Position numbers and translations under genes: made by a program. Below, one piece after another: positions 29,684-37,987 of a stretch of DNA of 64,000 nucleotides. The notes under the pieces were generated by a model. The model ran no database searches. It had not been told where the DNA came from and saw nothing but the letters and a program-made list of their open reading frames with translations. The number at the start of each line of letters is the position of its first letter. Positions within the stretch are counted from its first letter, which is position 1. Source of the DNA: Streptomyces humidus (GTDB lineage: Bacteria > Actinomycetota > Actinomycetes > Streptomycetales > Streptomycetaceae); contig NZ_BMTL01000025.1 in assembly GCF_014649655.1 (NCBI RefSeq), positions 1-64,000 on the forward strand, given 5' to 3'.

Positions 29684-30529
29684 TCAGCGCAGGGCTTCGT
29701 TGCGCACCCGCTCGCAGCTGCGGCTGATGAGGCGGGAGACGTGCATCTGGGAGATGCCGAGCTGGTCGGCGATCCTGCTCTGTGTCATGTCCTCGAAAAA
29801 GCGCATGTAGAGGATGGCGCGTTCGCGTTCCGGAAGGCGGCGCAGCCCTTCCTTGGCGGACTCCCGGTCGACCACGACGTCGAAGGAGGAGTCGGCGGCC
29901 CCGAGGGTGTCGGCGAGGCTGTAGCCGTCGTCGCCGGAGGGGGCCTCGGCATCCAGCGACAGGGTGCTGAAGCTCTCCAGGGCCTCCAGGCCGGCGCCCA
30001 CCTCTTCCTCGGTCAGGCCGGTGCGGGCGGCCAGGTCGGCGACCGACGGTTCGGGCGCCCCGGGGCTCTGGGCGAGTTCGCGGCGGGCGACGCGCACCTT
30101 GTTGCGCAGTTCCTGCACCCGGCGGGGCACCCGCAGGGCCCACATACGGTCGCGGAAGTGCCGCTTGATCTCGCCGGTGATGGTGGGCACGGCGTAGCTC
30201 TCGAAGGCCCCGCGTTCGGGGTCGAAGCGGTCCACGGCCTTCACGAGTCCGAGGGCCGCCACCTGGCGCAGGTCCTCGATCGCCTCGCCGCGGTCCCGGA
30301 AGCGGCCGGCGATCCGGTGGGCCATGGGCAGCCAGGCCGTGACGATCTCGTCGCGCACGGCGTCCCGCTCGGGCCCCTCCTCCAGGGCGACCAGCCGGGC
30401 GAACCGGCTCGCGGTGTCGGGCGCGTCGTCGTGGACGCGGCGCGGCGCGGTGGTGGGGGTGGCCGTGGTGGCGGTAGGGGTGGGGGTGGCCGATGCGGCG
30501 GGACGGTTTGTCGACATGTCGCTGAGCAT
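29684..30529 (-). CDS. SigB/SigF-family RNA polymerase sigma factor
   Basis: A 281-residue group 3 sigma factor. After a Thr/Pro/Ala-rich start come region 2 (WLPMAHRIAGRFRDRG, EDLRQVAALGLVKAVDRFD, FESYAVPTITGEIKRHFRD), region 3 (RVPRRVQELRNKVRVARREL) and region 4 (LPERERAILYMRFFEDMTQS, RIADQLGISQMHVSRLI). It is close in type to Streptomyces SigB/SigL/SigM and to Bacillus SigB, which are held by HATPase anti-sigma factors. The ATG at 30529 has AGGAG 9 bases upstream; ATG 30517 is internal. Proximity to the rsbRST operon suggests it is the sigma factor that module ultimately controls (inference). Confidence 0.92.
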   Translation of the reverse strand: MLSDMSTNRPAASATPTPTATTATPTTAPRRVHDDAPDTASRFARLVALEEGPERDAVRDEIVTAWLPMAHRIAGRFRDRGEAIEDLRQVAALGLVKAVDRFDPERGAFESYAVPTITGEIKRHFRDRMWALRVPRRVQELRNKVRVARRELAQSPGAPEPSVADLAARTGLTEEEVGAGLEALESFSTLSLDAEAPSGDDGYSLADTLGAADSSFDVVVDRESAKEGLRRLPERERAILYMRFFEDMTQSRIADQLGISQMHVSRLISRSCERVRNEALR

Positions 30530-31147
30530 GCGTAAACGCTCCTGAACGGTTGTCTCAGGTGACTGACGACGGGAGGGCTTCCTGACACCCGGGGCACGAG
30601 CAGCGCCCCGAAGCGGTCCCACCGCTCCCGTCGGCGCGCCTCCGGTCCGAAGCACGAACCTCCGTCTGCCCTGCCCCTGGACGTACAAACTCCGCATGCG
30701 CAAAAGGTGTTCACGCAGCCCTCGCCGCCGGGCCGCCGACCGGGTGGCAAGGGCGGGGGGCGCGGGTGCACGGGGGGCTGCGCGGGGGCCTGCCGGGGCC
30801 GGCGCGTCGCCGCCCCGTGACGGCCGGGCGGTCCCGAGGGCCGCAGGTCGGGCGTCCGGGCCGGACGCCCCCGTACCCGGCCGTCGGGGCCGGACGGGGG
30901 TGGGCGGTCGCGCCACGACGAAGCCCTCACTCAGCGAAGGGTGTCCGGGGAAGACCTCGGCGAGGGCCCCGACGGCGGCGATCCCCTCGTCGGGGAGGCC
31001 TGCCGTCTCCTGCGCCGTCTCCCGCCGTGCTCCGCCCGGCCGGCCGTCCCCGCGACGAGCGAACCGTGCGGACCAGGAGCGATCGTCCGGGAAACTTCGG
31101 GAGCGCCCGGGAGCCATCGTCCGGCCCGGCGCGGGTAGGCGATCTGC
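30530..31147. other. 618-bp non-coding region upstream of the sigma-factor gene
   Basis: No reading frame here has convincing composition or a ribosome site. On the minus strand a GGGTAC at 30873-30878 is preceded, after 14 bases, by CCGTC, a SigB-type site with one -35 mismatch, about 345 bases before the sigma-factor start. The length suggests a long leader or several promoters. Confidence 0.5.
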
Positions 31148-31369
31148 ATGACCGATGTGGTGGACTCCGACGAACTGCTGCGGCGCATCCAGCGCTCCCG
31201 CACCTGCGCCCGCGAGGAGCTGCTGGCCTGCCGGGCCCGCAGCGCCGATCTCTCCCAGACCGATCCGGACGGGGCGCGCGACGCCCACGTGCGGGGCCTC
31301 GCCTACGAGGCCGTGGTCAGAGTGCTGGACGAGATCCTGACCCCCGGCCGCTCCGCCGACGCGGACTGA
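31148..31369 (+). CDS. hypothetical small protein (73 aa)
   Basis: A short frame starting M-T-D-V-V-D-S-D-E-L with a helical, charged body ('LLRRIQRSRTCAREELLACR', 'HVRGLAYEAVVRVLDEIL'). Codon third positions are G/C-rich as in real genes here. The ribosome site is poor (GTAGGCGAT). Not recognised; reported because composition and length look genuine and the flanks are empty. Confidence 0.5.
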   Translation: MTDVVDSDELLRRIQRSRTCAREELLACRARSADLSQTDPDGARDAHVRGLAYEAVVRVLDEILTPGRSADAD

Positions 31370-31797
31370 ACCGGAACTGGCGTACGCCGCAAGCCAGTTG
31401 TGGACCGCTTCGCCGGCTGAGGCGGCGAAGGCGGGCGAACTGCGCACGATCGCACCGGAGATGACCGCGAGCCGACGAAGACGGAGTGAAACAGGTCACT
31501 GGACCGGGTTTCCCCTGAGTGAAACCTCCACGGATGGTTTACGGTTCATCCATACGTGGTGGACGGGGTCGACGCACCTCCTCCTCCGTCCGCCACCCCT
31601 TGACTGCCCTGGCTGGCTTCCCCCGTCCAGCCAGGGCTTCTCCATGCCCGCACCGCGCCGGCGCCCGAGGCGCCCGGGACGGAGGATGTGCGGAATCCGG
31701 GAAAGTACCGTCCGCCGAGGTGCCCGGGGCGGTGGCAGCGGCTGAAATGGGAGAGGGAGAGAACCCCCACCGAATCGCCGGCGAGGAGCCCCGCGCC
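31370..31797. other. 428-bp non-coding region with structured element
   Basis: This gap between the 73-aa frame and the cNMP-domain gene contains two inverted repeats (31528-31559 and 31606-31637) and a C-rich stretch between them, described as an RNA candidate. No coding frame is convincing. Confidence 0.6.
31552..31643 (+). ncRNA. C-rich two-hairpin small-RNA candidate (6C-like)
   Basis: A first possible stem pairs GGTGGACGG (about 31556-31564) with CCGTCCGCCACC, leaving a loop with CCTCCTCCTCC. The second is a perfect 11-bp stem GCCCTGGCTGG / CCAGCCAGGGC (31606-31637) with a loop containing CCCCC, followed by TTCTCC. Two hairpins with cytosine runs in the loops are the defining trait of the actinobacterial 6C RNA (established family); assignment here is by resemblance only. 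The 5' end is a guess from a possible -10 TACGGT at 31540-31545. Confidence 0.45.
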
Positions 31798-32253
31798 ATG
31801 ACCAAAGCGACCAGACTGCTGACCGCCCTTCCCCCGCCCCAGCGTGGACGCCTGATGGAGCTCGCCCGGGAGGTCTCCTTCCCGGAGGACACCCGGATCT
31901 TCGAGGCGGGCGGCGCGGCCGACCGTTTCTGGATCGTCCGGTCCGGGGCGGTCTCGCTCGTCCAGCAGGTGACGCCCCTGCGACGGGTCACCGTCGCCAG
32001 TCTCGGCGCCGGCGACCTGCTGGGCTGGTCCTGGCTCTTCCCCCCGTACCGGTGGGACTTCGGCGCCGAGGCCTTCAGCCCGGTGCGCGCCTACGAGTTC
32101 GAGGCGCAGCCCGTGCTCAGGCTCTGCGAGGAGGAACCGGCGCTCGGGCTGTCGCTGGTGCGGATCGTGGCGGAGATCCTCGCGCACCGGCTGGAGATGA
32201 CCCGGGGCAGACTGATGGAGCAGTACGGCTCCCACCGGCACGGGGCCCTGTAA
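31798..32253 (+). CDS. cyclic nucleotide-binding domain protein (Crp/Fnr-like, no HTH)
   Basis: A 151-residue protein made of a single cNMP-binding beta-barrel: 'EDTRIFEAGGAADRFWIVRS', 'VTVASLGAGDLLGWSWLFPP' and a C-terminal helix 'LVRIVAEILAHRLEMTRGRL'. There is no DNA-binding helix-turn-helix, so it is a sensor or partner protein rather than a full Crp. The phosphate-binding cassette is not canonical (no clear GE.A......R), so ligand binding is doubtful. ATG 31798 is chosen for GCGAGGAG upstream; ATG 31747 in frame would add 17 residues. Confidence 0.82.
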   Translation: MTKATRLLTALPPPQRGRLMELAREVSFPEDTRIFEAGGAADRFWIVRSGAVSLVQQVTPLRRVTVASLGAGDLLGWSWLFPPYRWDFGAEAFSPVRAYEFEAQPVLRLCEEEPALGLSLVRIVAEILAHRLEMTRGRLMEQYGSHRHGAL

Positions 32254-32358
32254 CCGACGGCCCGCACGGCACGACGACCGGCCCGGCACGACCGCACGCC
32301 CGGCGCCCCGGCGGATCCAGGTACCCTCCGCCCGCGGATCCCGGTCCGGCGCCCGCCC

Positions 32359-33663
32359 TCAGATGCGGTACCGGCGCAGGGCGGGGACCGCGACCGCCAG
32401 CCCCAGCATGAGCGCGACGACCAGCAGGCCTCCGCCCGCGACCGCCGCACGGGGCCCGAACGCCGCGCCCGCGGTGCCGTGCAGGACGTCGGCCAGCCGC
32501 GGGCCGCCCGCGACGACGACCGTGAAGACGCCCTGCATCCGGCCGCGCATCTCGTCCGTGGCGGCGGACAGCAGGATCGCCCCCCGGAAGACCATGGAGA
32601 CCATGTCGGCGACGCCGGCGCACGCGAGGAACCCCACCGCGAGCCACAGACCGCGGCTCAGTCCGAAACCGGCGATCGACACACCCCACGCGACGACGGC
32701 GCCGATGACCATCCAGCCGTGCCGGCGTGCCCGGGAGAACGTGCCGGAGAACAGTCCGCCCAGCACCGCCCCGATCGGGATCCCCGCGAAGAGCAGACCG
32801 AGGGCGAGCCCTTCGCCGTACGAGGCGTACGTCTCGGCGGCGAGCTGCGGGAACAGGGCGCGGGGCATGCCGAAGACCATGGCGATGACGTCGGCGAGGA
32901 AGGACAGCAGCAGGACCTTGTGCAGGGCGATGTAGCGGAAGCCCTCCGCGATCTCACGCAGCCCCGCGCGCCGGGCGGTCGCGCTCGCCGACGGGGGCAG
33001 GGCGGGCAGCCGGAACACCGCCCACAGCGTCACGCACAGCGCGACGGCGTCGAGGAGGTACAGCTCGGGGAGCCCGATCACGGGTATCAGGGCGCCCGCG
33101 AGGAGCGGGCCCGCGACGAGGCCCGTCTGCATGACGGTGGAGCCCAGGGCGTTGGCGGCGGCCAGTTCGTCCGCGGGGACCAGCCGGGCGATGGAGGCGT
33201 TGCGGGCGGGCGAGTTGAGGCCGAAGAACGCCTGCTGGGCGGCGAGCAGCACCATCAGCACGGCCACCGAGTCGAGCCCGGAGAACGCCTGGATCCAGAA
33301 CAGCACCGAGGTGACGGCGATGCCGCTGTTGGTGACCAGCAGCAGCTTGCGGCGGTCGACCGCGTCGGCGACCGCGCCGCCCCACAACGCGAACAGCACC
33401 ATCGGCACCAGTCCGGCGAGGCCGGCGTAGCCGACCCAGGCGGAGGAGCCGGTGATGTCGTAGATCTGTTTGGGCACGGCGACGGCGGTGAGCTGGCTGC
33501 CCACGGCCGTGACGACGGTCGAGGACCACAGCCGCCGGTATGCCGGCCGGCGCAGGGGCCGGGTGTCCATGGCCCAGCGGCGCCGGCCGCGCGGGGCAGG
33601 GCCGCGCGGACTCGGGTCGGCCTCCTCGGCCGGGGGTGCGGGGGTGCTCTCGCCGGTGTCCAC
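32359..33663 (-). CDS. MFS transporter (EntS/MFS_3-like)
   Basis: A 434-residue major facilitator with about 12 membrane helices after a 38-residue polar N-terminus. Features include 'AYRRLWSSTVVTAVGSQLTA' in helix 1, the loop motif GGAVADAVDRRKLLLVTNSG (motif A-like) after helix 2, and 'VVAGGPRLADVLHGTAGAAF' near the end, characteristic of the enterobactin-exporter-like group of actinobacterial MFS proteins. Substrate unknown. The GTG at 33663 has AGGA 5 bases before it; an internal ATG (33571) is less likely. Confidence 0.88.
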   Translation of the reverse strand: MDTGESTPAPPAEEADPSPRGPAPRGRRRWAMDTRPLRRPAYRRLWSSTVVTAVGSQLTAVAVPKQIYDITGSSAWVGYAGLAGLVPMVLFALWGGAVADAVDRRKLLLVTNSGIAVTSVLFWIQAFSGLDSVAVLMVLLAAQQAFFGLNSPARNASIARLVPADELAAANALGSTVMQTGLVAGPLLAGALIPVIGLPELYLLDAVALCVTLWAVFRLPALPPSASATARRAGLREIAEGFRYIALHKVLLLSFLADVIAMVFGMPRALFPQLAAETYASYGEGLALGLLFAGIPIGAVLGGLFSGTFSRARRHGWMVIGAVVAWGVSIAGFGLSRGLWLAVGFLACAGVADMVSMVFRGAILLSAATDEMRGRMQGVFTVVVAGGPRLADVLHGTAGAAFGPRAAVAGGGLLVVALMLGLAVAVPALRRYRI

Positions 33664-33767
33664 ACGCTTCCTGGTTGCTCGTTACATCTTTCGATTCCGT
33701 GGGTCACTATGGCAGCCCTCCTGCGATGTCCGCCGCCCTTTGGACGTACCGTCCCGGATCACGGACC

Positions 33768-34394
33768 TCAGGCCCCGGCGATCAGCAGCCCGCCGAGCGT
33801 GATCATCGTGACGGCCACCAGGCCGTCCAGGACCCTCCAGGCCGCGGGGCGGGACAGGAAGCGGCCGAGCAGCCGGCCGCCGAAGCCCAGGGCGGCGAAC
33901 CAGCACAGACTGGCCAGCGCCGCGCCGAGGCCGAACGTCCAGCGCAACGGGCCGCGGTCGGCGGCGATCGAGCCGAGCAGGAAGACCGTGTCGAGGTAGA
34001 CGTGGGGGTTGAGCCACGTCAGCGCCAGACAGGTGAGCACGGCCCGGCGGCGCGAACCCTCGGCCGCGCCGTCCGTGCGCAGCGCCTCCGTGCCGGGCCG
34101 GACCACCCGGCGGGCCGCGAGCAGTCCGTACCCGAGCAGGAACGCACCGCCGATCCAGCCGACCACGGTCAGCGCCCCGGGCCAGGCGGCCACCACCGCG
34201 CCGACCCCGCCCACGCCGAGCGCGATCAGCAGGGCGTCGGACAGGGCGCAGATCCCCACGACGGCCAGGACGGCGTCCCGGCGGATCCCCTGGCGCAGGA
34301 CGAAGGCGTTCTGGGCGCCGATGGCGACGATGAGCGAGAGACCGGTGCCGAAGCCGGCGGCCGCGGCGGCGAGTGCGTGGGACATGCCGCTCAC
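33768..34394 (-). CDS. LysE/ArgO-family amino-acid exporter
   Basis: A 208-residue membrane protein with about six helices. 'GAQNAFVLRQGIRRDAVLAV', 'ICALSDALLIALGVGGVG' and 'ALTWLNPHVYLDTVFLLG' are the hallmarks of the LysE/ArgO basic amino-acid exporters (lysine/arginine efflux at the cytoplasmic membrane). It is divergent from an ArgP-type LysR gene with 86 bases between starts, the classic LysE-LysG/ArgO-ArgP pairing, so expression is presumably induced by intracellular basic amino acids through that regulator. Confidence 0.93.
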   Translation of the reverse strand: MSGMSHALAAAAAGFGTGLSLIVAIGAQNAFVLRQGIRRDAVLAVVGICALSDALLIALGVGGVGAVVAAWPGALTVVGWIGGAFLLGYGLLAARRVVRPGTEALRTDGAAEGSRRRAVLTCLALTWLNPHVYLDTVFLLGSIAADRGPLRWTFGLGAALASLCWFAALGFGGRLLGRFLSRPAAWRVLDGLVAVTMITLGGLLIAGA

Positions 34395-34422
34395 GCTAGG
34401 CAGTCGATCACTGCCGGTACAG

Positions 34423-34446
34423 CTAAAGATTCTTACGTATCATTAG
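34423..34446. promoter_or_regulatory. near-palindromic LysR-type operator between lysE and argP genes
   Basis: CTAAAGAT-TCTTACGT-ATCATTAG has arms that match at 7 of 8 positions and contains the T-N11-A architecture expected for LysR-family sites. It is AT-rich in a very GC-rich genome and lies centrally in the divergent promoter region. Confidence 0.7.
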
Positions 34447-34480
34447 CCTTCATGATGTCCCGGGCGCCGGTGGCGCGGTG

Positions 34481-35389
34481 ATGCTGACGGACCTCCCGCT
34501 CGACCAGGTGCGGACACTGCTCGCCGTGGTCGACGAGGGCACCTTCGACGCGGCGGCGGCCGCCCTGCATGTGACGCCGTCGGCGGTCAGCCAGCGCGTC
34601 AAGGCACTGGAGCAGCGCACCGGCCGGGTCCTGTTGCTGCGCACCAAGCCGGTGCGGCCCACGCAGTCCGGCGAGATCGTCGTGCGGTTCGCCCGCCAGC
34701 TGGCCAGGCTGGAACGCGACACGCGGGCCGAACTGGGCATGAAAGGCGAGGGCGAACCGACCCGGGTGAGCGTCGCGGTGAACGCCGACTCGCTCGCCAC
34801 CTGGTTCCTGCCGGCTCTGGACAGGGTGGCGCAGGAGCCGCCGCTCTGCTTCGAACTGCACCGTGAGGACGAGACCCGCACGGCCGAACTGCTGCGGGAG
34901 GGGCTGGTGATGGCCGCGGTGACCTCGTCGCCCGTCCCCGTGACCGGCTGCTCGGTGCGGGCCCTGGGCACGATGCGCTACCTGGCCGCGGCCGAGCCCG
35001 GCTTCGTCGCCCGTCACCTCGCCCACGGCCCGCTCGACGAGACCCTGCCCTCGGCCCCGGTCGTGACGTTCGACCGCAGCGACGACCTCCAGGACGCTTT
35101 CGTGCGCGGCCTGCGGCGGGGCGCCCGCGGCGCGGGTCCGGTGCGCCACGCCGTGCCGACCTCGGAGGGCTTCGTCGCCTCGGTCGCGGCCGGGTTCGGC
35201 TGGGGCATGGTGCCCGAGGTCCAGGGGGAGGCGCTGCTGCGCTCGGGCCGCCTGGTGGCCCTCGCCCCCGATCGCCCACTGGACGTCCCCTTGTACTGGC
35301 AGCAGTGGCGACTCGACTCTCCGGCCCTGGCGGCGGTGGCGGACGCGGTGGTCGCGACGGCGGCCGAGTCGCTGGACCGCGCCCCCTAG
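34481..35389 (+). CDS. argP: LysR-family regulator ArgP/LysG
   Basis: A 302-residue LysR-type regulator: N-terminal winged helix-turn-helix ('QVRTLLAVVDEGTFDAAAAA', 'LHVTPSAVSQRVKALEQRTG', 'VLLLRTKPVRPTQSGEIVV') and a periplasmic-binding-like effector domain. The segment 'AVNADSLATWFLPAL' is diagnostic of ArgP/IciA. In relatives it activates the LysE/ArgO exporter in response to lysine or arginine. ATG 34481 is used; a GTG directly before it (34478) is an equal option. Its stop overlaps that of the convergent TetR gene. Confidence 0.92.
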   Translation: MLTDLPLDQVRTLLAVVDEGTFDAAAAALHVTPSAVSQRVKALEQRTGRVLLLRTKPVRPTQSGEIVVRFARQLARLERDTRAELGMKGEGEPTRVSVAVNADSLATWFLPALDRVAQEPPLCFELHREDETRTAELLREGLVMAAVTSSPVPVTGCSVRALGTMRYLAAAEPGFVARHLAHGPLDETLPSAPVVTFDRSDDLQDAFVRGLRRGARGAGPVRHAVPTSEGFVASVAAGFGWGMVPEVQGEALLRSGRLVALAPDRPLDVPLYWQQWRLDSPALAAVADAVVATAAESLDRAP

Positions 35390-36108
35390 GGGCGGCGGCG
35401 GGCCGCCGCCAGGACCGCCAGCCGGGCCTGCGCACTGTCCAGCAGCATCTCCAGCGCCGTCGGATAGGCGCTGGTCACCATGCGGGTCGACAGCAGCGGC
35501 GCCGCCTCGGCGATCCTGGGGTGGGTCTCGGCGGGCAGCCGGGCGTAGGTCGAGCGCCAGATGGCGTCGTCGGCGTGTCGCGCGGCGCGGGGCAGGGCCA
35601 GGGACGCGGCGTCCAGAGCGGCGAAGGCCAGCGTCTGGTCGATGAACGCGTGGTAGATCCGCACGGTGTCCGGCAGCGGGAAGCCTGCGGTGCGCAGGAT
35701 GTCCAGGACGGCCTCGTCGGCGGCGAGTTCGTTGGCCCGGCCCGTGACCCGGCTCGCGGTGAGCTGGGCGGCCTGCGGATGGGCGACATAGGCGGCGTGG
35801 ATGCGCAGGCCCACGGCGTGCAGGTCCGCCCGCCACTCCCCTGTGGGCCGCCAGCCGCGCAGCGCCTCGCCGATCAGCGCGTCACCGATGGCTAGGGTGA
35901 GTTCGTCCATGCCCCGGAAGTAGCGGTAGAGCGTGCTCGGGTCGCAGTCGAGGGCGAGCCCGAGGCGGCGGGCGCTGAGCCCGGCGCTGCCGTGCTCGCG
36001 CAGCAGCCGCAGCGCGGCCTCGACGATCAGCGTCTCCGACAGCACGGTGCCGCTCCTGGTGGGGCGGCGCCGCCGTCGCTTCTCCTCCGGGACGACCTGC
36101 TTGGCCAT
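35386..36108 (-). CDS. TetR-family transcriptional regulator
   Basis: A 240-residue regulator. The DNA-binding domain is 'SETLIVEAALRLLREHGSAG', 'LSARRLGLALDCDPSTLYRY', 'FRGMDELTLAIGDAL', preceded by a basic tail EKRRRRRPTRSG. The ligand domain is helical with no recognised signature. ATG 36108 is preferred over a GTG at 36117. It lies upstream of and divergent from the saccharopine dehydrogenase-like gene, a possible target. Its TAG stop shares CTAG with the stop of argP. Confidence 0.88.
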   Translation of the reverse strand: MAKQVVPEEKRRRRRPTRSGTVLSETLIVEAALRLLREHGSAGLSARRLGLALDCDPSTLYRYFRGMDELTLAIGDALIGEALRGWRPTGEWRADLHAVGLRIHAAYVAHPQAAQLTASRVTGRANELAADEAVLDILRTAGFPLPDTVRIYHAFIDQTLAFAALDAASLALPRAARHADDAIWRSTYARLPAETHPRIAEAAPLLSTRMVTSAYPTALEMLLDSAQARLAVLAAARRRP

Positions 36109-36237
36109 GCGTCCCACACTCCCTCGTGCTCTCGCGCTCCGGGCCCCGGCGGTCCGTGCCCCGGCGCTCCGGGCTCTCGTGCCCTGGTGCGCGTGCGCCG
36201 CCCCCGTCGTGCCGCTCGCGCCCTTATGCCAACGCCA

Positions 36238-36267
36238 TTGACCTTACGTGCACCCGCGGCGTTGTAT
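36238..36267 (+). promoter_or_regulatory. HrdB-type promoter for the saccharopine dehydrogenase-like gene
   Basis: TTGACC (36238-36243), 18-base spacer and TTGTAT (36262-36267) form a good housekeeping promoter about 60 bases before the ATG at 36329, allowing a leader of about 55 bases. Confidence 0.6.
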
Positions 36268-36328
36268 CTGGGACAGGGCCCCGCTTCACACACTTCGTTC
36301 GCACTCTCCGACCGAGGGAGTTCCCGTC

Positions 36329-37546
36329 ATGCGTGTCCTGCTCGTGGGCGCCGGGGGTGTCGGCACCGCCATCACCCGGATCGCCGCCCGGCGTCCGTTC
36401 TTCGAGGCGATGGTCGTCGCCGACCACGACCCGGCGCGCGCCGCGGCAGCCGTCGCCGCGCTCGACGGCGACGACCGGTTCCGCGCCGAGCGCGTGGACG
36501 CCTCCGACGAGGCGGCCGTGACCGCCCTGCTCGCCCGCCACCGCTGCGACGTCCTGCTCAACGCCACCGACCCGCGGTTCGTGATGCCCCTGTTCCACGC
36601 GGCGCGCACCGCCGGCGCCCGTTATGTCGACATGGCGATGTCGCTGTCGCGGCCGCACCCGGAGCGTCCGTACGAGGAGTGCGGCGTCCGGCTCGGCGAC
36701 GCGCAGTTCGCCGAGGCCGACGAGTGGGCCGAGGCGGGTGCCCTGGCGCTGGTCGGCATGGGCGTGGAGCCAGGGCTGTCGGACGTCTTCGCCCGGTACG
36801 CCGCCGACGAACTCTTCGACGAGATCGAGGAGATCGGCATCCGTGACGGCGCGAACCTCACCGTCGACGGCCACGACTTCGCGCCCTCCTTCAGCATCTG
36901 GACCACGATCGAGGAGTGTCTGAACCCTCCGGTGGTCTACGAGGCCGACCGTGGCTGGTTCACCACAGCGCCGTTCAGCGAGCCCGAGGTGTTCGACTTC
37001 CCCGAGGGCATCGGACCGGTGGAGTGCGTGAACGTCGAGCACGAGGAGGTGCTGCTCGTGCCGCGCTGGGTGAAGGCGCGCAGGGTCACCTTCAAGTACG
37101 GCCTGGGCGGCGAGTTCATCGAGACCCTGAAGACGCTGCACCGGCTCGGCCTCGACCGCACCGCTGCGGTCACCGTGCCGGGCGCGCGGGGCCCGGTGTC
37201 CGTCTCACCGCGGGACGTGGTGGCCGCCTGTCTGCCCGACCCGGCGACGCTGGGCGAGTTGATGCACGGCAAGACCTGCGCCGGCACCTGGGTACGGGGC
37301 GTCAAGGACGGCGCGCCGCGCGAGGTGTACCTCTACCACGTGGTCGACAACCAGTGGTCCATGGCCGAGTACGGCAGCCAGGCCGTGGTGTGGCAGACGG
37401 CGGTGAACCCGGTGGTGGCCCTCGAGTTGCTCGCCACCGGAGCCTGGTCCGGCGCGGGCGTGCTGGGCCCCGAGGCGTTTCCGGCCCGGCCGTTCCTCGA
37501 CCTGCTGACGGCGTACGGATCCCCGTGGGGCCTGCGGGAGCAGTGA
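36329..37546 (+). CDS. saccharopine dehydrogenase-like protein
   Basis: A 405-residue NAD(P)-dependent oxidoreductase of the saccharopine dehydrogenase/Lys9 superfamily. The Rossmann motif is MRVLLVGAGGVGTAITRIAA. The family phrases 'VLLNATDPRFVMPLFHAA', 'GARYVDMAMSLSRPHPE', 'ALVGMGVEPGLSDVFARYAA' and 'VEHEEVLLVPRW' follow. It may act in lysine catabolism or on a related substrate; Streptomyces mostly uses other lysine routes, so the true substrate is open. CGAGGGAG lies upstream of the ATG. The LysE/ArgP pair nearby fits a basic-amino-acid theme. Confidence 0.85.
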   Translation: MRVLLVGAGGVGTAITRIAARRPFFEAMVVADHDPARAAAAVAALDGDDRFRAERVDASDEAAVTALLARHRCDVLLNATDPRFVMPLFHAARTAGARYVDMAMSLSRPHPERPYEECGVRLGDAQFAEADEWAEAGALALVGMGVEPGLSDVFARYAADELFDEIEEIGIRDGANLTVDGHDFAPSFSIWTTIEECLNPPVVYEADRGWFTTAPFSEPEVFDFPEGIGPVECVNVEHEEVLLVPRWVKARRVTFKYGLGGEFIETLKTLHRLGLDRTAAVTVPGARGPVSVSPRDVVAACLPDPATLGELMHGKTCAGTWVRGVKDGAPREVYLYHVVDNQWSMAEYGSQAVVWQTAVNPVVALELLATGAWSGAGVLGPEAFPARPFLDLLTAYGSPWGLREQ

Positions 37547-37647
37547 ACGTTTTTTCGGGGCCCCCCGTTTCAGCGCCGCCGTGCCGGTGACCCGATCGGG
37601 AGCACCACCCCGGAAAAGCACATACGACTCGATCGCAGGTGACTTCG

Positions 37648-37896
37648 ATGCACGACTGGCGAGAGCACGCCGAATGCCGTACCGAGGACCCCGATCTCTT
37701 CTTCCCGATCGGCACCTCGGGCCCGGCGCTGCTGCAGACGGAACAGGCGAAGGCGGTCTGCCGTCGCTGCCCGGTGCGTGAACCGTGCCTGGAATGGGCC
37801 ATGGAGACCGACCAGACCCTCGGGGTGTGGGGCGGCACGAGCGAGACCGAACGGCGCGCCCTCAAGCGTCGCATCAGGGCGCGGCGCGGTGCCTGA
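37648..37896 (+). CDS. WhiB-like (Wbl) Fe-S transcription factor
   Basis: An 82-residue Wbl protein. The four iron-sulfur ligands are Cys10, Cys38, Cys41 and Cys47 (C-X27-C-X2-C-X5-C), followed by the GVWGGTSETER turn and a basic C-terminal tail RRALKRRIRARRGA for DNA binding. Wbl proteins work with the principal sigma factor region 4 and sense redox/NO. ATG 37648 is chosen because CAGGTGAC lies 8 bases upstream; GTG 37639 would add three residues. Which class it belongs to cannot be decided here. It is monocistronic. Confidence 0.95.
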   Translation: MHDWREHAECRTEDPDLFFPIGTSGPALLQTEQAKAVCRRCPVREPCLEWAMETDQTLGVWGGTSETERRALKRRIRARRGA

Positions 37897-37987
37897 CCCC
37901 GCAACGCCCGGCTCCCGCCCGCGCGGTCGGCGCCCCGGGGGCCGGCCCGCGCGGTGGCCCGCGTGCGCGGTCGCCGAAGCGGGCTGG

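Noticed and set aside
30914..30930. 15-base match (CACGACGAAGCCCTC) between the 30.9-kb and 63.6-kb non-coding regions
   Set aside because: A shared 15-mer is expected by chance in 64 kb of GC-rich sequence and the flanks do not match.
30696..31151. Plus-strand frame in the gap upstream of the sigma-factor gene
   Set aside because: Composition is Arg/Pro/Gly-rich in the manner of random GC-rich frames and there is no ribosome site or recognisable motif.
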